Shown in pieces: positions 24,360 through 37,522 of a DNA stretch of 64,000 bases. The position numbers and the translations under genes are program-made. Position 1 is the first letter of the stretch. Each line of letters begins with the position of its first letter. The notes under the pieces were generated by a model. That model was not told the DNA's origin. It did not search any database and saw only the letters and a list, made by a program, of their open reading frames with translations. This stretch comes from Yamagishiella unicocca (Eukaryota; Chlorophyta; Chlorophyceae; Chlamydomonadales; Volvocaceae), in the NCBI GenBank assembly GCA_003116995.1, contig BDSL01000145.1:124001-188000 (forward strand), read 5' to 3'.

Positions 24360-24573
24360 GGTGAACGCCGCCCTGATATGGTGTAGAGCCTGCTCTTATC
24401 GGGGCTCACCAGTCTACGTGTAGTGGACTGTAGCTGGGAGACGCGCGTCGTGAGCCATTCATTGTAAACGCTTTGCATTGAATCGGACTTAACACGCCGG
24501 ACAGACGTCTTCGCCGAGCACACTCTCATCCGCGCCCAAACACGTGCCCAGGGGCAGTCCCCACGTTCTTCTC

Positions 24574-24578
24574 TTACA
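24574..24578 (-). terminator. Candidate TGTAA poly(A) signal, fibrillin gene
   Basis: TTACA on the plus strand, about 470 bp beyond the fibrillin stop codon on the minus strand. Together with the DONSON signal it bounds a short convergent intergenic gap (about 24360-24570). Confidence 0.45.
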
Positions 24579-25045
24579 GCCCTACAGGCCGCTTGTGCGT
24601 ACCCCTGCTGGCCGGGTCCTCTTCTCGGTCCTCACTGCCCTGCTTTCGACCTCCTCTCCATGCAGCTGACACGCTCGCTCGCTCCGCTCGAACCAACGAA
24701 AAAAATGAACCCTGCGCTAACGCGGGGCTTTCCACATAGAAACAACAGCTACAGGTATGATGGGTAGTCCTTAAATATCGTTCAATGCCATAGTGCGCAC
24801 TCACAAGCAACACTCCGAGCAGTCGATGCCACTTCGTAACGCCTTCCCTCCTGCGCCATGCACCAGTCACAGCAATTTCACATAGCCATCGTCGCCTTCC
24901 TCACGCTATAGGCCACGGTTAGCCTCAAACCACCACGTCCCACGCACATACAAAAACGCAAAAGAATGTCTCCTCCCGCAGTCCTCTAATGCCACACAAT
25001 CTCTAGCGTGGGGCTGGTTTTGGTTGCGATTACCGTCCCCCATCT

Positions 25046-26712
25046 TCATACCCTCCGGTAGATGAAAACCTCGTTGTCCGGCCGGGTACGAGCAATCCGC
25101 AAGTCCCCGTCCATGTACGTGATCTCAACCGTCACGCATGTGGACCCGGGTCCCCGGATGGCCTCCACGATCTCCCGCACCGGCACCGTCACTGTGTCAA
25201 TGAAGGGCAGCACGTTGGAGTTGGAGACGCGGGTGTTTTCAACCGTCACGATCAGGCTCCGGGGGGGCTCCTGTACGACGCTGCTGGTCGTGACCACGGT
25301 GCCGCGGATGGCGGGGAAGACCTCCAGGTCCACCTCGCTGATAAGCTTGCTGGTGTCGAAGCTGATGGTCTGGTAGGCAGCGCCGATGTGCGCACCAGGA
25401 ATGGCGTCCGTGAAGGCGAAGATCTGCGCCGATATCTCACGGCTCTGCACCAGGCCCTCCTGGAAGGCCCAGAAGAAGGGCGACGAGCGGAACTGCTCCA
25501 CTGAGCTGTACAGCAGCTCCCACTTGCCCTGTATGGCTTCGAGCTGGACTGTCATGCCGGCGGCATCCTCCAGTACCTCCACAAAGCTCGACACCTGAGG
25601 TCCAAAAGGTTCAATGGTGATGATGTTTAGGCGGGATTGAGGTCCAAGGTGATGAGGCGGCCTGTGGAATACTGAAGGAGGCCGTGCGGGGATACCTGGT
25701 ACGGTACAGGCGGTTGGATCGGTGCGAGTGTACGGTATGCCACAAACCCTTTCGTATCCATGGAACTTCACTCGGTACGAAGACAACCCTTCAACTGCGT
25801 CGTAACGGGGTTCGAGGGAGATCCGTGGATGACCGTTTAACCGTTTAAAACACGAAGTTTTGAGATGCATGCTGGAGAACTAAAGGTCATATTACGCTAA
25901 GCTATAGCGGCTACGGCGAGACGAAAGGAAGCGAGGACCCCGCGCGACGCACGGAAACTTTTCGCAGAACCGGTTTTGGGCGCTAGCAGGAGAACTGGGG
26001 GAGGTGGTGAGCTATGGGAGAGCGGACGTCGTAACGGGGTGGGGTGAGCTTGGAGGGCGACCTGTGCTGCGCCGGACAATGGCCCCGCACATGCCTATCC
26101 ATCAAATGTGTCAATATCGGTTGTGTCCGCATGTCGCGTGGAGTTCGTCATACATCGTGGGTTCTTGGACTGTACCATGGGCGGAGGACCATGGAACCTG
26201 AAACAGTGCCATGCCAAATCTTCCCTCGCTCTAACAACCCTCTCCTGCCCCCACAGTACTTTCCCACATGCTTCGCCCGGGTGCTCCTTCCCAGCCAACG
26301 CAAGTGTGTGGTCGGGCACGAGCTTGGGATTAATAAGCTCATACCTCATACTTGTCGTTGCTGGATGCAATGGCGCCCCGGTTTAAGCAGGCCACCTTCT
26401 TAAGGAGCTCAAGCTTAGTTGGCATCAGGTCATCCGCGCTCATGCTATCGAACGCCGCTGCCCGGGCCCGGACGTATCCACGTGTAGAAACGGCAGATGG
26501 CTGACGTTGAAGTGCATGTTGCGCGGCTACCACCTGCAGTCGCAGCAGGGTAGAGCGAGCATCATATGGGAAACGTCAATCAGAAAGGTGACGACGCGTC
26601 CCCAGCGGTGAGTTGTCGCATGTTTGTGTGTACTTACGCGACGGTTTGCTACGCATCGCCGGGTATGCTGAGCCGGCGCGCTGTAGGAGGTGCTCGCAAG
26701 GGCCATGGTCAT
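25046..26712 (-). CDS. Plastid-lipid-associated protein/fibrillin (PAP domain)
   Basis: Three exons in transcript order: 26712-26638, 26533-26345, 25594-25046; 270 aa, all junctions phase 0. Exon 1 starts MTMALASTSYSAPAQHTRR, a Ser/Ala/Arg-rich chloroplast transit peptide. Exon 2 carries LELLKKVACLNRGAIAS, the conserved N-terminal helix of the PAP/fibrillin domain. Exon 3 holds GKWELLYSS, FRSSPFFWAF, the lipocalin-like beta strands and the C-terminal DGDLRIARTRPDNEVFIYRR. Fibrillins are plastid lipid-binding proteins of plastoglobules, thylakoid or stroma; the subfamily cannot be assigned here. A second in-frame ATG lies two codons downstream. An open frame continues upstream of exon 3 to 25870 through a dispersed element; it is treated as intron because the exon 2 splice restores the family sequence. 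Confidence 0.9.
25780..25880 (-). repeat. Dispersed element, copy 2 (intronic)
   Basis: Minus-strand sequence beginning near 25875 (CTCCAGCATGCATCTCAAAA) then TTTTAAACGG and CATCCACGG matches the copies at 32470-32550 and 43938-44018. It sits in intron 2 of the fibrillin gene and by chance reads MHLKTSCFKRLNGHPRIS in frame with exon 3. Confidence 0.7.
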
Positions 26713-27217
26713 CACTCTAGGTCCAGCTAAAAAATATAACGCGTAAAAGGTGTGATACTTACTAGCACAGCAGCTCCTGTTGTATATGCTTGCAGGCCCA
26801 AAACTACATGATCCATGATGCATAGCGGTGTACGATAATGGAATACAAACCGCATGGACATGCCACGAATACAAGGCGTGCGGCGTGCCAGACATAAGCT
26901 GAACTCCTGTAAGGAGAATAATACCGGTGCCTATATGAAAACGAACTGTGACCTTGATGCATCCCTAACGCGTGCGCCCTTGTGCTTGACCAGGCGCTGA
27001 CCATCCTTAGCCTTTAATACACTTCTGCAATGTTCCCAGCGTGACAAACTACATCTGAAGTTGTTGGAAGGATGATGCGGCCAGCTAAGAAGCAGAAATT
27101 GGAGCGCCGTGTACTGGAATGGGAGCAGTGAGTTGTGCAGAAGCGGTTTACTTTGTCGCGACTGACGCCTGCGCATAGTCTAAGTTACTGCATATTTCGG
27201 TGCATTTGAAGCTTGCC
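26713..27217. promoter_or_regulatory. Divergent fibrillin/methyltransferase upstream region
   Basis: The 505 bp between the two start codons holds no supported gene. It is less GC-rich than the flanking exons and should contain both 5' UTRs and promoters. No specific element is identified. Confidence 0.45.
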
Positions 27218-30200
27218 ATGTCTGCCGGTTCCTGCGTTTCAGCAAGCCAAGCGTGGGAGCTTGTGCATAGGTGTTGCAGGGCGTAGGCCGCCGGCATACA
27301 TGTTTCAACATCCGTAGGGACACACGTATTAACAGCTATACCTGTTGCGCATCGCCACCGCTCGGGCAGGACCGACGCCGTTCTGTGGGACCCCCATGCG
27401 CTTGTCGGCAAGCAGCTCCGTGTGCTATGGCCTGGGGACGACCGTTACTTTCCCGGTAGAATTGTGAAGTATCTACCTACCACATTTCAGCACGAGGTCC
27501 ACTACGATGATGGTGCGTGCTGTCCTGCGTGCTGCGCCTTGGCTGACCGTGCTGCGAGTGGTGTGCCGTGACTCCGAGGCGCGCCAACACGATGTGACAG
27601 GCGACCAGGAGAATCTCGTACTTGCTGTGGAGAAGGTGCAGCTTCAGCCCGCTTGTATCCGGACATTGCCTGCTCCTAGCCCTGCGCACCTCAGCGGCTT
27701 GGCACACCAAATTGACAGCTTGGCTGACAAGCTGGAGGTCAAGGCCGTTCAGCAGCGGACGGCGCGAGGACGCACAATGCTTAAAGAAGACGATCGGCAG
27801 CAACGTAAGTGGGTAGACCGGAGCGAGGTGATTGTGTTAGTGGGCTGCTTGGTTTGTTGGGTACTCCAGAATGCCCCCTTGTTGTACCATCGGAAGCAAA
27901 AACGAACGTGCTTCTTCATTCCAATGAGCGCCCTATGGCTGGCGGGGGGTTGCCGGGCAAACCCATGTACGAAAAAAAACCGTATAGCTGGCGGGGGGAG
28001 GTTTCGGTTGCCGATGTGCCTGTAGCGCAGCGATGCCCTAGACTAGAGCATTTTGGTTATCGCCCACCCGTGCGCCCCTGTTCTCTCGCGTCTCGTCGCG
28101 TTAAACGGGCGGCATTCCGTGACGACTTCCCCGCCTCATGGTCACAGTTGAGCTGCTGCGGCGCCGCGCAGCCGATATTCGCAACGTTAAGGATCGCCGC
28201 GAGCTGATGCTGAAGGCGGAACAGCATTGCGCCGAGTTGCAACGGCAGTCCGCACGCTCCAGCCGCTTGAGACAGCACGTGAATGACGAGCCCAACGGTG
28301 CCCATACACCGGGCAAGCTTGCGGCAATCGTGCCGCTGGCTCGGACGCAGCGCGCCGCGGCTGTCAGCGCAGCTGCGGCAATTGCAGCCACGGCACAAGT
28401 TCGCCCAAGTTCAGTGGGGCAACAGAATGTCGCAGGAGCTATCGAAAGCGCGAGTCACCGCACGACAGATTCCCAGCAGCGTAGTACGAACAATCTGCGG
28501 GCAGGGACCGGGCAATTGCTGGAGCAAGGGCAGCGGCATGACCACGAAGCCGAGCCGCGCGACATGCCAGTCCGGGTATGCTCGCCTGCCGCGGCCAAAC
28601 GGCGCCAGCATATGCGTCGCCAGCTGCAGAAACAGAACCTTGGGGTTCGTGAAGCACCGCATGTGATTGCTGTGGGCTTGGAAGCCAGGAATTCCGTGTC
28701 TCTTGGCTTATCTCCCTTCAGCAGCGCGCATCTTGCCAGCGCAGTTGACAAGCCGCAAGCGGGACAGCAACACCAGCAGGTGGCTCTGCCGGCACAGGCG
28801 GCAAACGCACCGGGGTGGGGACCGAGTTCTCGCGGCACCCGCGGTGGGACAGGAGCTAATGTGGACACCGGACGGCTTTACATCCCACGCCCATGGCCAG
28901 CTTTGCGGGCGGCATCGGTCACCGCTGCGGGTGCACCGGAGGCGATGGATGGTACAGCCGAACCTACTGCGTTGGGAATCGACAAGCAGCAGCAGGGCTG
29001 TGCGGTGGGAGCCGCAGCTGGCGTAGACGCGAAGGAGGAACCGGGTGCCATTCAGAAGCAGCCCCAGCAACAGAGCGAAGCTGCAGGCGACGGTACTACG
29101 CCAGCAGTGGCGATGGGGCCGGGTGACGATGACAAGGGAGGCGAGGGCGCAGGGACAAGTGGCCGCGATGAGCGACACCGCGCAGCCACGGTTGCGGCAG
29201 AGCTGCGGGAGGCGTATAAGCACTTCCGACGGCATTGCCCGGGCTTCAAGCAGTATCACGAGATACAGGTGCGGATGGGGGGGCCCCGACAGATTCCACA
29301 CGTATGTGGCACTTGGCGAGAAAGTGGGCCCTCGCACAATTTAGCAAGCAAGGAGGCATTCGAGGATCCACGTCGAGATTCTGATCGTACGCACGTCCTG
29401 GAGCTATATCTGCCGTCCGCTATCTCCGAACGCAGGTTGGGCTGTGGCTGTCTCCACAGCAGCTGGTGGGCAGGGAGATACGGGTGATGTGGCCGGACGA
29501 GGACGCATGGTTCTGCGGCCGAGTCACGCGCTACGATGCCGACGCCGGCACCCACACGGTGAGCAGCTCGACTGTCATGTGGGTAGTTCGCATTGGTTGC
29601 GCACTGGGGCAGCCGTTGAATCTGGGTCGGAGTTATCACCAGCATGCAACGACTAACATTACTCCTAGCTTTATGCTCGTCTATCGTTGCACCGCCACGC
29701 ATTGCGGATTTGGGTGGAGGCGGGCGTGATCTCCAGCATAAACGTCCGCAGCTACCGGCTCAACCAGAGCGCAATGTATGAGCTAAGAACCCACCTAGCA
29801 AGTCAGAGCGTCGTACGCTCCGGATATGGACCGGCACAGCACATGCTGCGTGCATATCAACGAACTGTGTGATCGGGCTGCCCTGCCACCGGCCCTGCCA
29901 CTCGCGCAGCACCTCTCGTAAAAGAGTGTGTCCACTCCCCTTACATGCTACATTTCCACGTTCGCGCCCACGCCGGCGCCCCTCTGCCCCCCTCTACCAG
30001 GTGGAGTACGACGACGGTGACGTGGAGCACCTGCATCTGGCCGCGGAGGAGGTGCGCCTGCAGCTTGTGCCCGGAGAGGCGGAGCACGGCCTGGCGCCGC
30101 GGCCACCGGCGGAGCTGCAGCAAGTAGCGGCGTGCCTGGCGGCCGACGCGGCGCGGCTGCAGCAGCGAGCCCAGCGTAAGCGGGCTGGGAAGCAGGGCCA

Positions 30201-33200
30201 AGCCCAAGAGGACGATGAAGACCCGGACGAGCTGATGACGAAAGGTACGCCGGGCGCTTCTTTCGGGCCCTTCCCTGCAGGTGGCTGATGTCGTCCACCG
30301 TACGACATCATATCCCTTCAGAGGTCCCCTGGCCAACTCGCCCGCCTTCTCTCCTATCGCCAAGCTCACAGCGGTGGAACGGATTCGTGTCCTGTCCCTG
30401 CCCTCCTGCTGCGCAGCGGAGCGTTGGCATACTCGTGCAGCTCAGCTACAGGCCCTGGCGGCAGCCATGCTGCGGGAGGCCGCCAGTAAGCCTGCTGCAT
30501 CTAATACAGGCCGGCAGCAACTGGTAGCGACGCCAGGCGCCGGCAAGGCAGAAGCGGCGGCGGTAGGGTTAGGCGACCAAGCAGGGAGCGAGCCCGCTGG
30601 CGGCGGTAGGAGCATGCCAACCGCGAGGGCGGACGATAATGCCTCCGCTGCGGTAGCAGTCGATGCGATGCACCGGGAGCCGACGCCACAGCAGCCTGGC
30701 TGCGCTGATGGAGAGGGCGGTGCGCCTGGGATCAGTGGTGCGGGTGAGGAGGTGCCACTGGCACCCGACTGGGCGACGACGCAGGTGCTGCAACCGGGCG
30801 AGGTGGTCTGGGCTCAGGTGCGGCGCTCAGCGCCGTGGCCCGCCATCATCATCACCCGCGAGGAGGCGGAGCGGGAGGGCCTCTCCGTGTCGCGGCAGGG
30901 CGGCTCGTCCAGCAGCACGGGGCAGGTGCGCACCCTGCCGCCTCTGGAAGGGCTGGCTTTCCCGCATGTGTGGCGCCACGCTGCATCTTGCTTCTGTCAG
31001 GCCTTTTGTGCGCCGCGTCGGGAAGCAACCATTGCCTTTTTCGAGTGCATCTTGGGCCGTTGCTGCATGTTACATGGCGTGTGCCGTGTACTTTATCAGG
31101 CTGGCAATTTCCCGTGTCCCCATCGTATTCCCGGCACTCCTTCATTGCGCACCTTTTGTCATCACTCAGCCTGGCGCACTTGGTCCCCACAACCATCTGC
31201 CCTTCGTAGTTCGCCTGTGTGCGGTTCTTCGGCGACCACACGGTCTGCGGCCTGCCCACCGTGGCGGCGGGCCAGAGGATCCCTGACCGCGGTGGCGCTC
31301 TGCCCTTTTTGGCTGGGCTTGACCTTGGTTGGCATGAGCGCCGCAGCAGCCACACACCAGCGGGGGCCGCTCCCGGCGGCAGCACTGCGCAAGCACAGCG
31401 CTTCCTGCGCGCGCTCTTTGAGCTGCGTACGTACATGATGGTGGGTGCCGACTGGAATGGACCAACAAGCAAAGGAGAAGAAAGAGTTGTACAGACGTTT
31501 GGCGTAGGTTTGCATGTCGTTGTGGGAATGACGGCGGCGGCAACGGGAGCACTGGCGGTGAATCCTGGTTGGTTGGTAGTGAAAGTCGACTGCCATAGCC
31601 CATTCTAGGCGTGCGAAACTCGTTATCCTGCTTTCGAACGTGCGCTATCAGAATTGGGGTGGCGGTGTTTGCTAACGACACCTGTAATGCGCCACCGTAG
31701 GATGGCGAACTGCCACGCGGGATGATTCCGCCCAACTACGATGACGACGATGACGAGGAGGTTGGGGACCAAGGCGCCGACGCGGACGTCGACAACACCA
31801 GGCGTGGCGGCCGCATGGCCGGCGCTCGCAGCGACGCGGGGTCCGCGCCCACCGCTCTGACAGCCGGCAGCGTAACCTTTCCATTCCCGTTGGGACCCAA
31901 GCTGCGGGTGCTGCAGCTGGGTGAGGTGGTCTGGCTGAGCCGCTGGTTCCACGACGAGAAGTACATCTACCCTCTCGGCTATACGGCGGCGCGGCTGATG
32001 GCCAGCGGCGCCAGCGGCGGCAGGGAGGTGCAGCACGTGATGGAGGTGGCGGCGTCGGAGGACGGCGTGCGGCCCGTATTCAGGTGCGCCACAGCCGCCC
32101 TTTGGTCCAACATGAAGACCGTATCTGGTGGTCAGGCACAAGCTGGTGCAGCTCGGCCCTACATAGTGACATCTTTCGGCCAGCGTAGTGCGGTCGCGTC
32201 TCGTGTAATATTTAGCTACTCTGCTCAATCGTGACGTTTGGGTGTACTTTGCGTTCGCCCGGCAGGATCACGCCCGACGGTGGGCACCCGGTGTCAGCGG
32301 ACACCGCCACCCGGGCCATGCGCGCACTTTTCCAGGATGACGCGCGCGCCAGCGGCAGGTGAGTCCTCTCTGCGGGAGGCGGCGAGGGGGACCGCCTGCT
32401 CCTCCTTGCCTCTGTCGCTATCAGCAGCCGCTTTGCTGCCATGACGTTGCGACCCCCCTCCCCAACCCAGTTCTCCAGCATGCATCTCAAGACGTCTGTT
32501 CTAAACGGTTTCCTCGAAATCCACGGGTCTTCCTCGAAATCCCCCAGGCGCGAGTGCCTGGCCACTTTGCAGAGCTGGGATTAGTTTGCCGTCTGATCCC
32601 ATATAGAAATGTGTATGCACCCAATCCCTTGCGCTGGCCAGGGCATTTGCCAAGACTGGCGCCGACCTATTCGGGCTGAGCAGTGCGCGTGTGGCGGCTC
32701 TCGTGCGCGCGCTGCCTGGCGCCGAGCGCTGCGAGCGCTTCGCCAACTGGTCCGACCAGGACAAGCCGCCGCTGCCATCGCTGGTGAGCTCGGTCCCGGT
32801 CGTCTTGCAGCTTGGCGTCGTATTTCGGGAGGGGTGGGTGGTGCAGTGGACCGCGGGATGGCTGTCGTCTGCCTGGTCTGCCAGGTGCAGCCGTTCCGCG
32901 TCCCGACTGCGGTGGTTGGAGCTGGCCGTTACCATAAATCCACCGGGCCCACGTTCCCTGCTGTACTGCAGACTCCGTACGAGGAGCTGCAGCGGCATGC
33001 GCTGTATGCTCGCTCGCTGCGGCTGCCGCCGGGTGTGGAGGCGATACCACAGGCTAAGGCCGGCATGTGTTTCGAGTGCGATGTCTGTGGCGAGGTAGGC
33101 AGGAGCGGGCGTGGGAGGGCGGCTTGGAAGTGGCCCCGAGCTTATGGCTGCAGATTGTGCATTTTCTTGGCAAGTCGGCGTCACACCCCGTGACCACTCA

Positions 33201-36200
33201 TCAGCAACACATTATCACACGCACACACATATACACATACACAGTGCCTACGCAAAAAGGCAGACAGTAAGGAGATATGATGGCCGGACATGCACAATGT
33301 CCCGTCGCAAGCGACACTGCTTATTTATGCTTTATGCAAGGGTAAGTTATTACGATGCGCATATCGCATTCTTTCCTGCTGGTGGTGTTCGCGCAGTAGC
33401 TCGGCAACCGGACCCACGGAGCTTGCCGCACGCAGCTTGTGTCGGACATGCTTCCGTGATACATGCTTCCGTGAGACATGCTTCCGCCCGAGCACCCCAC
33501 CCGCCCTTTGTGCTTCGTCGATTGTATCACTGGTCGCAGGACGAGGAGTCGCTCGATGACCTGAAGCTTGAGTGCGACAAGTGCCGCTGCGTGGTGCACT
33601 CCCGCTGCTACGGCGTGCAGCAGCCGACGCACGCTGGTCTGTGGCTCTGCGACGTGTGCCAGGTGGGTCAAGGGTGAACATTCTGATGGCTGCTCAAGGT
33701 TCGCGCTGTTAACAGAAAAGTCCACTCAGTTGGGTTTTGCCTTTCGTGCACTCGATGAGCTCTATGATCATCCAAGCCCGCGCCAACACCTCTTTGCCGA
33801 TGAGTCACCTCTTGGCCGAACCCTCTTGACCTGCTTATGTCTGCCGTTCCACTGCAGCTGCACGCAGCCGGCCTGCCTGCGGACCTGCCCCCTCCGTGCG
33901 AGCTGTGCCCTGTGGTGGGGGGGCCAATGAAGCGCAACGACGCCGGCGGCTACGTGCACCTGCTGTGTGCCGTTTGGACTCCAGGCGTCACCTTCGGGAA
34001 CCCCGAGACCTTGGAGCCAGTGGAGGGGGTTGCGAAGGTGAGTGGGCAGTCAGGCCGGAGCAGCGGATGCGTGGTCGTGACAAGGGCGGGCAGGACGACT
34101 GGGTGGCGCCGCACTGACTGGGTGGCGCCGCACTGACTGGGTGGCGCCGCACTGACTGGGTGGCGCCGCACTGACTGGGTGGCGCCGCACTGACCCTGTA
34201 TGTTGCCTTTCAACTGCTGCTGACCTGAGCGAAACCCTCGATGCCCTTTGACACCGCCAATGACGGCAAACAGTGACAGCCCTGAGAGTGCCCCTATCCA
34301 CCGCGTCGCCTTTCTTGATTTAGGAAGCCGCCGAATGCTACCAAACCGCCTTCCCTCTGGCCATTGCCCATCCTCATAGGCCATCCAGAACCGTTCGTCC
34401 CTGCGCTGCTTCCTTTGCAAGCAAGCGCACGGTGCCTGCATCCAGTGCAACGGGGACGCTCGCTGCTACACGGCCTTCCACCCCATGTGCGCTCGAGAGG
34501 CGGGGATGGCCATGTGCGAGCGGCGGCAGGCGGCTGCGGCGCGAGGGCAGCGAGCTGGTGGGTCGGCGGTAGGAGGACGACACCACGCAGGGGGGGCGGG
34601 GGCGAGCTCCAGGCTGCCAGCGGATGACAGCGAAACCGCTGACCCGGAGCAGGAAGAAGGGAAGGAGAACTTGCAGGGCATCGCCAATGCGGCGCTCACA
34701 GCAGTTGTTGGCGGAACAGCTACGGCTGTGGTGTACGATGCCTTAGGCAATGATAAAGATGGCGGGGAGGCGACGGGGACCGGCATAAAGGCGGCGCTGG
34801 TTCTTCCGGGTCACCGACCGGGCAAGCAGGGGACAGCGTCAGGCGGGTCCGTCCCGGCCTCCGTGCCTGACGCCGCCGCGACCGCCGCGGCGACGGCGGG
34901 TGCGCTGCAGCGGCGCAGGGGGGGGCGGTCCCGGCACTCCCGGCACTCCGGTCTGGCGGCGGCACTTGACAGGGGTGCCTGCCGTGGAGGTGTATCGCTG
35001 GGCAACGGCATCTCACTGGTGTGCTTCTGCCCCCGCCACGAGGACCTGGTGCTGCACCAGCCGCAGTTCCGCATCAGCTACCCGGGCGGCCGCTTCGCCA
35101 ACCGCCGAGCGGAGCTGACACGGGAGCAGCTGCGCGCCAGGCGACAGCAGCTGCTGCAGGAGCACGAGCTCAATCAAGGGCCACAGCAGCAGCAGCCACA
35201 ACAACAACAACAACAAGGCCAGCAGCGGGAAGGGGGGAGAGGGGGGATGCAGGACGGGAGGCCGCCGAGCGTGGAGGCGACGTCCGGGCGGGCGATGTCC
35301 TTTGCGGACTGGCGCAGCCGCGGACACCGCGCCCCGGAGGCGGTCGCGATCGCTCGGGAAAAACGCACATTCGTACGGCAGCTGCCGTACCTAGTGACCG
35401 GCAGGCTGCAGCAGGATGAGCAGGCGGTGCGGGCTGTCCGGGCCAGGTGCACGCGCCCACGGGGCCAAGGCGCAGGTACTGACCGTGGCGTCGCCGGCGC
35501 CGGTGCTGTGGCCGGTGCTGGCCGCATGGAGCCAAGCAGTTATGGCGCCATCGTAGCAGCAGCTCAGAGCAGTGGTCGCAGGGCAAGCGGCGCCCTACCA
35601 GCCCCGCTGGCGGCCGCCGCAGCGGCGAGCGGCGCACGGTCAGTAGCTGAGCGGTACGCGGCAATGCGGGCCACAGTGGGGCAGCGGCTGGCAGCGGGCA
35701 AGAGCGCCATCCACGGCTGGGGAGCCTTCGCCAAGGTGCCTCACAAGCGAGGTGCGCAGCAGTGCTGGGTCACAAATGCAAGCCCTCGTCCTAACAACAA
35801 GACCTGCGCATCTGTAACGCACAATTTTCCTTGCATTTTAATGACTTTAACGGCTTGCTTGCGGTGGCCCGCTCGAATGTGCGAAACAACCAACCGCTCA
35901 GGCGACATGCTCATCGAGTACGCGGGCGAGCTCATTCGGCCGTCAGTCAGCGACGTGCGCGAGAAACGGGTGTACGACAAGCTCGTGGGGTGCGGCACCT
36001 ACATCTTCAACCTGAACGAGGGCCAGCACATCGACGCCACGCGGGCAGGTGAGGGGCTCCGGGTCCGCACAGTAATCGCACCGTAAGTCCGTAATGGCAC
36101 AGCAACATAAGTCGTTAGGGTCCAGAGCGTTGTGGATGGCCCGGATGGTGTTACCACCAGTATTGGGTCATGCATTCAGCTAACGGCGCATTAGCCCCTA

Positions 36201-36976
36201 CCCGGCCTGGCAACCTCCCCATTCGCTTCGTCGACCGAATGGCTCGCCGCCATGTGGCAAACGCATGCGCTGCACTATGTATGCGCTGCATGGCCGGTGG
36301 AACCTTCCTTCCGTATTGACGTATCGACATATTTCCTCGCTTGTTATATTTCTTCCCCTAGACCTCGCCCTCCTTACCCCTCTCTGCTCCACCCGCTGCA
36401 GGCAACATGGCGCACCTGCTGAACCACAGCTGCGATCCCAACTGCTACAGCCGCACCATCACCCTGTGGGACTCCGCCACGGCCGCCACCACGGACCACG
36501 TCATCATAACCGCAAAGGTACGCCCCCAGCTCCGGTACCATCACACTGGCGATCGCGTCTCCATTTGCTAAAATGGCCGACAGAATGCCCTAGGGTGATT
36601 GTGCTCACGAGTCGTTTGTGCAGAGTGTTGTGAGGCTTGAGGTCGGCTGGTACCAGCTACTGGTCCTTTGTACGTTTGAGCCACAAACCTCTGTTTCGTG
36701 AACTGCCCCTGTGTTGGAAACGTACGCGTGCTGCAGCGTGACATTGAGGCCTGGGAGGAGCTGACGTACGACTACCGCTTCAACTCCGCGGTGGACCTGC
36801 CGTGCAATTGCGGTGCTGCCACTTGCCGTCTGCTCGTTAATTGGCCCGAGCAGCCCCAGGAGGAGGGCGATGAGGAGGGCGAGGGCCAAGAGGAAATGGA
36901 CCAGGAGACTGGCGACGGGGACGGGGAGCAATGGCAGGGCGCGGGAGGGATGGTCGAGGACGTGGCGGCGGTGTGA
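27218..36976 (+). CDS. Trithorax/ATX-like SET-domain histone methyltransferase
   Basis: Eighteen exons, 1832 aa: 27218-27270, 27370-27512, 27601-27804, 28148-29268, 29460-29558, 30001-30244, 30417-30925, 31210-31440, 31701-32083, 32266-32356, 32655-32783, 32972-33094, 33540-33662, 33858-34037, 34389-35751, 35902-36048, 36402-36517, 36737-36976. Domains in order: two Tudor-like folds (GKQLRVLWPGDDRYFPGRIV..HYDDGDQENLVL and GREIRVMWPDEDAWFCGRV..EYDDGDVEHLHL), PWWP (VVWAQVRRSAPWPAIII), FYRN (YIYPLGYTAARL), FYRC (FGLSSARVAALVRALPG), PHD (CDVCGE...CDKCRCVVHSRCYG), extended PHD (CELCPVVGGPM...CFLCKQAHGACIQC), SET (GWGAFA, IEYAGELIR, LLNHSCDPNCYS, EELTYDY) and post-SET CNCGAATC. Catalytic NHSC and Y-D-Y motifs are intact, so H3K4 methylation in the nucleus is expected. 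Weak points: exon 1 donor, exon 11 acceptor (AAG). Exons 4 and 15 hold long low-complexity linkers. Confidence 0.9.
27955..27992 (-). repeat. Dispersed element, copy 3 (intronic, short)
   Basis: The reverse complement reads CGGTTTTTTTTCGTACATGG then GTTTGCCCGGCAACC, matching the core of the copies at 9907 and 43970. It lies in intron 3 of the SET-domain gene. Confidence 0.6.
32470..32552 (+). repeat. Dispersed element, copy 4 (intronic)
   Basis: Contains GTTCTCCAGCATGCATCTCA, CTGTTCTAAACGG and CCACGGGTCTTCCTCG, aligning over about 75 bp with copies at 25780-25880 (reverse) and 43938-44018. It is in intron 10 of the SET-domain gene. Confidence 0.75.
34097..34191 (+). repeat. 19-bp intronic minisatellite, five copies
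   Basis: Five exact copies of GACTGGGTGGCGCCGCACT start 60 bp into intron 14 of the SET-domain gene. Confidence 0.95.
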
Positions 36977-37522
36977 TACACGATCATGCAAATCATACAA
37001 CGTGTTTGAGCCGAGTTCTGGCGTGGATTTCATGGCCCTGGTGTATGGGGGGCCATTATGTATGCTCGCGTGCCCGTCGCTGCGTTCAGGGCTTCGCAGT
37101 ACTGGACCATGTGCTTATGCATTTCGGGCTTGCGGCTAATGGTGCAAGACGGTGCTGTGCATTCACAATATGCATATGAATAAGTCAATTATCAACGTTC
37201 GGCTGGGTAAACCCTTTCGTGTCAAAATGCCGTTTGCTTCTTCCGGGCATGGGCATGTTGTAGAAGCAACCGCGTCTAGCCCTTCTCCGCAATCCTTGTC
37301 AATTATGTTTGGCCGTCAGTGAAAAGATACAGATCGATAACATAGCGGTTTCGTCACCTGTGGCAGCAAAGTATGACAGGCGTAGGGCAGTCAGAGCAGC
37401 CGCGAAACCAAACCAACAACTGCTCGATCCAACTTTGTGAGGCTAAATATGGCTTTGCTTCCCCAAACATGAAACTTTCACAATCCCTAAACCTTACATT
37501 AAACCATATCAGATAACCAAAA
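36977..37522. other. Spacer between methyltransferase and GPX genes
   Basis: 546 bp holding the 3' UTR of the SET-domain gene and the promoter/5' UTR of the peroxidase gene in tandem orientation. No TGTAA is seen, so the upstream poly(A) signal is a variant. No ORF is supported. Confidence 0.5.

Noticed and set aside
25595..25870. N-terminal extension of the fibrillin ORF upstream of exon 3
   Set aside because: Open by chance through a dispersed element. Splicing to 26345-26533 restores the conserved fibrillin N-terminal helix and a transit peptide.
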